This document shows, one piece after another, positions 58,713-64,000 of a stretch of 64,000 bases of DNA. Below the pieces are notes generated by a model. That model was not told the origin of the DNA. It did no database searches and saw only the letters and a program-made list of their open reading frames with translations. Source of the DNA: Stagnimonas sp965279705 (GTDB lineage Bacteria; Pseudomonadota; Gammaproteobacteria; Nevskiales; Nevskiaceae); the NCBI GenBank assembly GCA_965279705.1, contig OZ257257.1:1736001-1800000 (forward strand). The letters run 5' to 3'. A program made the position numbers and the translations under genes. Every line of letters begins with the position of its first letter. Position 1 is the stretch's first letter.

Positions 58713-59981
58713 ATGGCCATCGAAATCAAAGTCCCCAACCTGCCGGAGTCGGTGTCCAGCGGCACCATCGCCACCTGGCATGTGAAAGTGGGTGACACTG
58801 TCAAACGCGAGCAGAACCTGGTCGACATCGAGACCGATAAAGTGGTGCTCGAAGTGCCGGCGACGGCCGACGGCGTGCTGGAGTCGATCAGCATTGAGGC
58901 CGGTGCCAGCGTCACCTCCGGCCAGGTGCTGGGCGTGATCGGCGAGGGTGCTGCTGCCCCCAAGGCCGAAGCCAAGTCAGAAGCAAAAGCTGAAGCGCCG
59001 ACAAAGGATGCACCGGCCAAATCTGCCGCAGCACCCGCGGCGACCACCACCGCAGCGGCCGATGATGTGCAGGGCCCTGCCGTGCGCAAGCTGCTCGGCG
59101 AACTGGGCTTAAAGGCCGATGGTATTCCCGCCAGCGGCCGTGGCGGCCGCCTCACGGTTGAAGATGTGAGAGCGTACGCCGACAAACAGAAGAGCGCGCC
59201 CAAGGCCGAAGCCGCCAAGCCTGCCGCTGCGCCAGCCGCAGCCCCGGTGCCGGCCGGTCCGCGCGAAGAACAACGTGTTCCGATGACGCGCATCCGTGCC
59301 CGCATCGCCGAGCGCCTGAAAGAAGCGCAGAACACTGCGGCCATGCTCACCACCTTCAACGAGGTGGACCTCACCGCCGTCGATGTGCTGCGTGGCAAAT
59401 ACAAGGAGAGCTTCGAGAAGGCCCACGGTGTGAAGCTCGGCTACATGGGCTTCTTCGTGCGGGCGGCGGTCGAAGCGCTCAAGCGCTATCCGCTGGTCAA
59501 CGCTTCGATTGACGGCACCGACGTCGTTTATCACAACTATTACGACATCGGCATTGCGGTATCCAGCCCGCGCGGCCTTGTGGTGCCGATCGTCAAGGAT
59601 GTCGATCTGCTGAGCCTGGCCGGTGTCGAAAAAGCCATCGGTGCCTTCGGTGCCAAGGCCAAGGACAACAAGCTGACGATGGAGGACCTCACCGGCGGCA
59701 CCTTCAGCATCACCAACGGCGGCGTCTTCGGCTCGCTGGTCTCGACCCCCATCATCAATCCGCCGCAGTCTGCGATTCTGGGCATGCATGGCATCAAGGA
59801 GCGTCTGGTCGATGTCATCGTCGGACCCGATGGCAAGGTCGAGAAAGTGGTGAAGGCGCCGATGATGTGGCTGGCGCTTACCTACGACCATCGCATCATC
59901 GACGGCAAGGAAGCGGTGCTGTTCCTGCGCACCATCAAGGAGCTGCTGGAAGATCCGGCGCGCTTGCTGCTCAATATCTAA
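58713..59981 (+). CDS. sucB: 2-oxoglutarate dehydrogenase E2 (dihydrolipoyl succinyltransferase)
   Basis: The 422-residue protein has one lipoyl domain (lipoyl-Lys in DIETDKVVLEVPA, about residue 43), an Ala/Lys-rich linker, a peripheral-subunit-binding domain (VRKLLGELGLKADGIPASGR) and the catalytic domain ending with TYDHRIIDGKEA (catalytic His/Asp). It forms the core of the complex and lies 48 bp after sucA. Confidence 0.96.
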   Translation: MAIEIKVPNLPESVSSGTIATWHVKVGDTVKREQNLVDIETDKVVLEVPATADGVLESISIEAGASVTSGQVLGVIGEGAAAPKAEAKSEAKAEAPTKDAPAKSAAAPAATTTAAADDVQGPAVRKLLGELGLKADGIPASGRGGRLTVEDVRAYADKQKSAPKAEAAKPAAAPAAAPVPAGPREEQRVPMTRIRARIAERLKEAQNTAAMLTTFNEVDLTAVDVLRGKYKESFEKAHGVKLGYMGFFVRAAVEALKRYPLVNASIDGTDVVYHNYYDIGIAVSSPRGLVVPIVKDVDLLSLAGVEKAIGAFGAKAKDNKLTMEDLTGGTFSITNGGVFGSLVSTPIINPPQSAILGMHGIKERLVDVIVGPDGKVEKVVKAPMMWLALTYDHRIIDGKEAVLFLRTIKELLEDPARLLLNI

Positions 59982-59997
59982 TAGAACGAGAACAACC

Positions 59998-61437
59998 ATG
60001 AGCGAACAATTCGACGTCATCGTCATCGGCGGCGGCACGGGTGGTTACCCGGCGGCTATCCGCGCGGGCCAGCTCGGCATGAAGGTGGTCTGCATCAATG
60101 CCTGGCTCAACCGTGACGGTAAGCCAGCCTACGGTGGCACCTGCTTGAACGCCGGCTGCATCCCCAGCAAGGCCCTGCTCGAATCGAGCGAGATGTTCCA
60201 CAAGGCCAATCACGAACTGGCTTCGCACGGCGTCAAGGTCACCGGCGTGGCGATGGATATCGCCGCCATGCAAGCCCGCAAGGGCAAGATCACTGCCGGC
60301 CTCACCGGCGGAATTGGGGCTTTATTCAAAGCCAACGGCGTGGTCGGCATGGAAGGCTTTGCCAAGCTGCTCGGCAAGGGGCAGGTCGAATACACCAGTC
60401 ACACGGGTGAGAAGAAAACGCTCGAAGCCAAGCACATCATCGTCGCCACCGGCAGCGAGCCGGTGAATCTCAAGATCGCGCCGTTCGATCACGAGCGCAT
60501 TTGTGATTCCTGGGACGCGCTCGATTTCACCGAGCCGCCCGCGCGCCTCGGCATCATCGGCTCCGGCGTGATCGGCGTGGAACTGGGCAGCGTCTGGGCG
60601 CGCCTGGGCAGCAAGGTCACTATTCTCGAAGCGCTGCCCACCTTCCTGCCGATGGTCGACCAGACCATCGCCAAGGATGCGCAGCGACAGTTCGCCAAGC
60701 AGGGTCTCGACATCCGCCTGGGTGCGAAAGTGCTGGGTGCGAAAAACACCGGCAAGGAAGTCGAAGTCGAATACGAAGTGGGCGGCGAGAAGAAGAAGGA
60801 AACCTTCGACAAGCTCATCGTCGCGGTTGGCCGCAAGCCCTACACCGAGGGCCTGGGTGCCAAGGAAATTGGCCTGGAGCTCGATCAACGCGGCTTCCTC
60901 AAAGTCGACAAGAACTACAAGACCAACATTCCCGGCATCTACGGCACCGGCGATGTCATCGGCGGCCTGATGCTCGCGCACAAGGCGATCGAAGAGGGCG
61001 TGGCCCTGGTCGAGCAGCTGCACGGTGAGCACACCGAAGTGAACTACGACGCCATCCCCAGCGTGATCTACACCGCACCTGAAGTCGCTTGGGTGGGCTT
61101 GACCGAAGAGCAGGCGAAAGAGAAAGGCATCGAGGTGAAAATCGGCACCAGCCCCTTCGCCGCCAATGGCCGCGCCAAGGCACTTGAAGCGGCAACCGGC
61201 CAAGTGAAAGTGGTGAGCGATGCAAAGACTGATCGCATCCTCGGCGTGCACATGGTCGGGCCGTATGTGTCCGAAGTGCTGCAATCCGTGGTGGTGGCTT
61301 TGGAGTTCGGTGCGACCACTGCTGATCTGCAACTGACCATGCACGGCCACCCGACGCTGGCCGAGGCGCTGCACGAGGCCTATCTCGCCGTCGATGGCAA
61401 AGCCATTCACGCCATCAACAAGAAGAAAGCCGCCTGA
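59998..61437 (+). CDS. lpd: dihydrolipoyl dehydrogenase (E3)
   Basis: The 479-residue flavoprotein has an FAD-binding VIGGGTGGYPAAIRAGQLG motif, the redox disulfide GTCLNAGCIPSK, NAD-binding GIIGSGVIGVELGSVW and the interface His-Glu in HGHPTLAEALHEA. It reoxidises lipoyl groups of SucB. It lies 16 bp after sucB, and its stop shares a base with the next gene. Confidence 0.96.
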   Translation: MSEQFDVIVIGGGTGGYPAAIRAGQLGMKVVCINAWLNRDGKPAYGGTCLNAGCIPSKALLESSEMFHKANHELASHGVKVTGVAMDIAAMQARKGKITAGLTGGIGALFKANGVVGMEGFAKLLGKGQVEYTSHTGEKKTLEAKHIIVATGSEPVNLKIAPFDHERICDSWDALDFTEPPARLGIIGSGVIGVELGSVWARLGSKVTILEALPTFLPMVDQTIAKDAQRQFAKQGLDIRLGAKVLGAKNTGKEVEVEYEVGGEKKKETFDKLIVAVGRKPYTEGLGAKEIGLELDQRGFLKVDKNYKTNIPGIYGTGDVIGGLMLAHKAIEEGVALVEQLHGEHTEVNYDAIPSVIYTAPEVAWVGLTEEQAKEKGIEVKIGTSPFAANGRAKALEAATGQVKVVSDAKTDRILGVHMVGPYVSEVLQSVVVALEFGATTADLQLTMHGHPTLAEALHEAYLAVDGKAIHAINKKKAA

Positions 61438-62030
61438 TGAAAAAGATTATTGCCGCCGTTGCGCTCACCGCCTTTGCACAGTGCGTTGCTGCCGAAGAAA
61501 TCGACCTCAACATCAGCAGCGACGCCGTGCGCGGCGGGCTCTCCGGCCCGCTGTCGCGCATCTTCTCTGGCGTCAGCGGCCAATACGATGCAGGCCTGAT
61601 CTACAAGGAAGGTGAAAACAATTCTGGCGACCCCAAGGACGCAAAGCTCACGCTCGGGCACTTCGGCGTGCTGGCGACTGGCGACATGGGTGCCAAGGCC
61701 GCCCAGGCGGCTGGAGGTTTGGGCGTGCGCGCCGTGTTTGCCGACCGCGAAGGCACCACGGGTGCAGCACTAGCACTCGGTGGGCAGTTCGAGGTGCGCA
61801 TGCCGGGCTTCGAGCGCATTGGCTTCTCCGGCTACGGTTACATCGCGCCCAACATCCTGTCTTTCAGCGATGTGAAGAGCTACAGCGAGTACGCGCTGGA
61901 TGTGGAGTTCGAGGTCATCCGCGCCGCAGCGGTCTACGCCGGTTACCGCCGCGTCAACGTCAAGCCCGAGCCCAATGGCCCGAGCAATGCCGACGACGGC
62001 GCACATATCGGCCTGCGGCTCACGTTTTAA
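61437..62030 (+). CDS. YfaZ-like outer-membrane protein
   Basis: The 197-residue exported protein has a signal peptide (cleavage after residue 19, VAA-E) and a small beta-barrel with a final strand ending in Phe (AHIGLRLTF). The pattern fits the YfaZ family of putative porins. The ATG overlaps the lpd stop (TGATG), so it is cotranscribed with the TCA genes, though no functional link is known. Confidence 0.75.
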   Translation: MKKIIAAVALTAFAQCVAAEEIDLNISSDAVRGGLSGPLSRIFSGVSGQYDAGLIYKEGENNSGDPKDAKLTLGHFGVLATGDMGAKAAQAAGGLGVRAVFADREGTTGAALALGGQFEVRMPGFERIGFSGYGYIAPNILSFSDVKSYSEYALDVEFEVIRAAAVYAGYRRVNVKPEPNGPSNADDGAHIGLRLTF

Positions 62031-62042
62031 GGGATTGCAGAC

Positions 62043-62753
62043 ATGGGACGTGGCCCGAGCATTGCCGGTCGCAAAGGCGTTGAAGACGCCAAGCGCGGCG
62101 TCGTATTCACCAAGCTGATCCGCGAGATCACCGTCGCTGCCCGCACGGGCGGCGTCGACCCGGTTGGCAATGCGCGCCTGCGCCTCGCCATCGACAAGGC
62201 GCATGACGTCAGCATGCCCAAGGACACCATCGACCGCGCGCTGAAACGTGCGAGCGGCGAGGGTGCCGATGCCACACAGGAAATCCGCTACGAAGGTTAT
62301 GGTCCTGGCGGTGTGGCCGTGATGGTCGATTGCATGACCGACAACCCGACCCGCACCGTCGCCGAAGTGCGCCATGCCTTCGTGAAGAACGGCGGCAACA
62401 TGGGCACCAGCGGCTCGGTGGCGTTCCAGTTCGCTGAAGTCGGCGAGCTGATCTTCGAGCTGGGCGGAGCCGCCACCGAAGACCGGATCATGGAAGTGGC
62501 GCTGGATGCGGGTGCCGAAGATGTCGCCACCGACGATGGTTATTGCGATGTCGTCACACCGCCCACCGCGTTCGAGGCTGTGAAAAAAGCACTGGAGGCG
62601 GCGGGGCTCAAACCCCTGCAAGCCGAAGTCACCATGCGCCCCGCCAATCGCGTGGCAGTGGAGGGTGACATTGCCGAGCAATTGCAGAAGATGATCGACA
62701 TGCTGGAAGGGCTGGATGACACGCAGGACGTTTATCACAACGCTGCGCTCTAG
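62043..62753 (+). CDS. yebC: YebC/PmpR-family regulator or translation factor
   Basis: The 236-residue protein starts with MGRGPSIAGRKGVEDAKRG, a variant of the family's usual AGHSKWANIKHRK beginning, and continues with the conserved TKLIREITVAARTGGVDP, NARLRLAIDKA and YEGYGPGGVAVMVDCMTDN segments. YebC proteins regulate transcription or relieve ribosome stalling at polyprolines. Its usual neighbour ruvC is displaced by the next gene. Confidence 0.93.
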   Translation: MGRGPSIAGRKGVEDAKRGVVFTKLIREITVAARTGGVDPVGNARLRLAIDKAHDVSMPKDTIDRALKRASGEGADATQEIRYEGYGPGGVAVMVDCMTDNPTRTVAEVRHAFVKNGGNMGTSGSVAFQFAEVGELIFELGGAATEDRIMEVALDAGAEDVATDDGYCDVVTPPTAFEAVKKALEAAGLKPLQAEVTMRPANRVAVEGDIAEQLQKMIDMLEGLDDTQDVYHNAAL

Positions 62754-62762
62754 ATTCCAGTC

Positions 62763-63236
62763 ATGTCTTGGATTGATAAGCGTGCTGTTCGATCGTTCTT
62801 AAAAGATATTGGAGCTTCCTACACGGAGTTTCAGCTTGCTAATACGTGGTACGGACGTGCTTCATTTCGGGATGGAGCTGCTCTGGTCTATTGTGATTTC
62901 ACATTAGGTGATTCGGAAGCAATCCGCGCCGAAGACGTAATTGTCGGCACTCAATTCAATGGCAGTTCAAATGATGTATCTCAGGTTGCGCGCGCAGCCA
63001 AAGAAAATGCGCTTACCAAATACAGCCCGCATATCCTTGCCTGCAAAGCAGTAGTTAGCGGGAACTCAAAACTAAATGGAAAAAACGCAGACAGTCATGC
63101 ATCTGAGATTGTCCAAATAACATCGAAGTGGGCAGTTGCTTTAGTTGAAGTTAGGGCTCGAAGCTGGTCTGAGAAGCGCGAAGTCGTTCCTCATCTCGTC
63201 TTAAATGGAAGTATCACCTCGTTGCCAATAGCTTAA
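62763..63236 (+). CDS. hypothetical protein, probably acquired
   Basis: I do not recognise this 157-residue soluble protein. It has no signal peptide or membrane helix. Codon use is visibly AT-richer than in yebC and ruvC (many TTA, AAA and ATT codons). It begins 9 bp after yebC and is followed by a degenerate inverted repeat. It interrupts the common yebC-ruvC order, so it looks like a recent insertion. Confidence 0.6.
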   Translation: MSWIDKRAVRSFLKDIGASYTEFQLANTWYGRASFRDGAALVYCDFTLGDSEAIRAEDVIVGTQFNGSSNDVSQVARAAKENALTKYSPHILACKAVVSGNSKLNGKNADSHASEIVQITSKWAVALVEVRARSWSEKREVVPHLVLNGSITSLPIA

Positions 63237-63260
63237 ATTGATTGCGCTGAGACAACGTAG

Positions 63261-63310
63261 CCCGGATGTAATCTAGGATTTGCGCAGAGGCTCCGAGGAT
63301 TTCATTCGGG
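63261..63310. repeat. degenerate inverted repeat (GTAGCCCGGATG type)
   Basis: CCCGGATGTAATC (63261-63273), preceded by GTAG, pairs with GATTTCATTCGGG (63298-63310) at 11 of 13 positions. GTAGCCCGGATG motifs are common ends of short intergenic repeats in proteobacteria. It marks the downstream edge of the foreign-looking gene before ruvC. Confidence 0.55.
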
Positions 63311-63351
63311 CCATCTGAAATTGATGCGTTTCATTGCAGCACAATCCATTC

Positions 63352-63951
63352 ATGGCCCGCCGCATCCAATCCCTCGACCAACTCCGCCGCCCTGCGCTCG
63401 CATCCACGGCCCGCAGTGTCCGCGCCGCAGCATCAACGGTCGTACGTATTTTGGGCATTGACCCCGGTTCGCGCTTTACCGGCTGGGGCGTGGTCGAGGC
63501 GCGGGGGCCAAAGCTCACGCATGTCGCGCATGGTTGTATCCGCACGGGTGAAGGTGTGTTGCCGCCGCGCTTGCGCATCATCCATCAAGAGTTGGCGGCG
63601 GTGATTGCCGAGCACCAGCCACAGGAATACGCGGTGGAAGAAGTGTTCATGCGCGTCAACATCGGCACGGCCTTGATTCTGGGCCAGGCTCGCGGTGTGG
63701 CGGTATTGGCCGGGGCCATCGCAGGACTGCCATTTGCCGAATACGCAGCAGCCCAGATCAAGCGCGCGATCGTCGGCAATGGACGCGCCGATAAAGCCCA
63801 GATTCAGCACATGGTGAAAATCTTGCTCGGCTTGTCCGCAGAGCAGATGGGCGCGATCACAGCCGATGCGGCAGATGCGCTGGCCATCGCCATCTGCCAC
63901 GCCCATGTGCGTGGGACACTGGCACAGGGAATACAAGGGAAATGGGGATGA
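63352..63951 (+). CDS. ruvC: Holliday junction resolvase RuvC
   Basis: The 199-residue nuclease has catalytic acidic residues in LGIDPGSRFTGWG, YAVEEVFMRVN and the AADALAIAICHA motif. An unusual 36-residue Arg/Ala-rich extension precedes the normal start (VRILGIDPG). No ATG, GTG or TTG lies close to the usual start, so the extension is either real or the true start is non-standard. It overlaps ruvA by 4 bp. Confidence 0.92.
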   Translation: MARRIQSLDQLRRPALASTARSVRAAASTVVRILGIDPGSRFTGWGVVEARGPKLTHVAHGCIRTGEGVLPPRLRIIHQELAAVIAEHQPQEYAVEEVFMRVNIGTALILGQARGVAVLAGAIAGLPFAEYAAAQIKRAIVGNGRADKAQIQHMVKILLGLSAEQMGAITADAADALAIAICHAHVRGTLAQGIQGKWG

Positions 63952-64000
63952 TTGGCAGACTGATCGGAAAACTCGTGCTCAAGGCGCCGCCACAGTTGGT
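63948..64000 (+). CDS. ruvA: RuvA, Holliday junction DNA helicase subunit (5' end only)
   Basis: The ATG at 63948 overlaps the ruvC stop (ATGA) and begins MIGRLIGKLVLKAPPQ, the standard RuvA amino terminus. The gene runs off the window after 17 codons. Confidence 0.85.
   Translation, partial: MIGRLIGKLVLKAPPQL

Noticed and set aside
1..64000. CRISPR arrays, prophage, integrase or intact transposase genes
   Set aside because: No regularly spaced direct repeats and no recognisable transposase, integrase or phage structural motif were found. Mobile signs are limited to small palindromes and gene remnants.

Overview
The window is about 64 kb of GC-rich chromosome from a proteobacterium, most likely a betaproteobacterium. 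The reasons are a complete assimilatory nitrate/nitrite locus driven by NasS/NasT, six good sigma-54 promoter sequences, a MoaC-MoaB fusion, a system I (ccmABCDEFGHI) cytochrome c maturation operon, dRS3-like ATTCCC-N8-GGGAAT repeats, and housekeeping blocks (valS, folD, sucAB-lpd, yebC-ruvCA) of proteobacterial type. The genus cannot be read from the sequence. Genes are tightly packed with many 4-bp stop/start overlaps. Only a few low-GC genes, remnants and small palindromic repeats look acquired.

Region by region: (1) 1-3679 is an energy-transduction operon: TPR lipoprotein, small exported protein, ExbB, two ExbD and a TonB-like protein. (2) 3693-12784 is an accessory redox and regulatory block. 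A sigma-54 promoter and ANTAR-type leader RNA precede an OmpA-cupredoxin fusion followed by a second NasT/NasS pair. A second sigma-54 promoter and ANTAR leader precede a DUF3034 protein, an exported truncated haemoglobin, a periplasmic FMN-binding protein, a PepSY membrane protein and the flavinylating enzyme ApbE. Next come an NsrR-like NO sensor on the opposite strand and an orphan ANTAR protein with its own sigma-54 promoter. (3) 12967-20360 (minus strand) runs from a sigma-54 promoter and ANTAR leader through narK, an outer-membrane channel, and mobA-moaA-moaD-moaE-moaCB-moeA: nitrate import plus molybdenum cofactor synthesis. (4) 20377-21423 is a small foreign-looking patch with a broken HicB-like gene, an unrecognised lipoprotein and a dRS3-like repeat. 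(5) 21433-30274 (minus strand) holds nasT-nasS behind a sigma-54 promoter, then a sigma-54 promoter and ANTAR leader driving nirB-nirD-nasB-nasA. (6) 30427-37998 holds tRNA-Val, ugd, a patatin lipase, fxsA, valS and folD. (7) 38012-44935 is the ccm operon. (8) 44916-53784 (minus strand) holds a hydrolase, a WD40-like protein, a REC-GGDEF-EAL protein, a large hybrid kinase and a CobW GTPase. (9) 53916-64000 holds a MaoC-like hydratase, galU, sucA-sucB-lpd, a YfaZ-like protein, yebC, a foreign-looking gene, ruvC and the start of ruvA.

The strongest theme is one nitrate-responsive circuit spread over about 27 kb. It has three ANTAR proteins (two with NasS partners, one orphan), four leader RNAs carrying paired hairpins with hexaloops, and six sigma-54 promoters. 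The expected assimilation genes (narK, moa/moe, nirBD, nas) share this control with a much less familiar envelope redox module: OmpA-cupredoxin, secreted globin, covalent flavoprotein, PepSY and ApbE. I consider that module the best candidate here for an undescribed system, perhaps for handling nitrite or NO at the cell envelope, though the sequence does not prove its chemistry.
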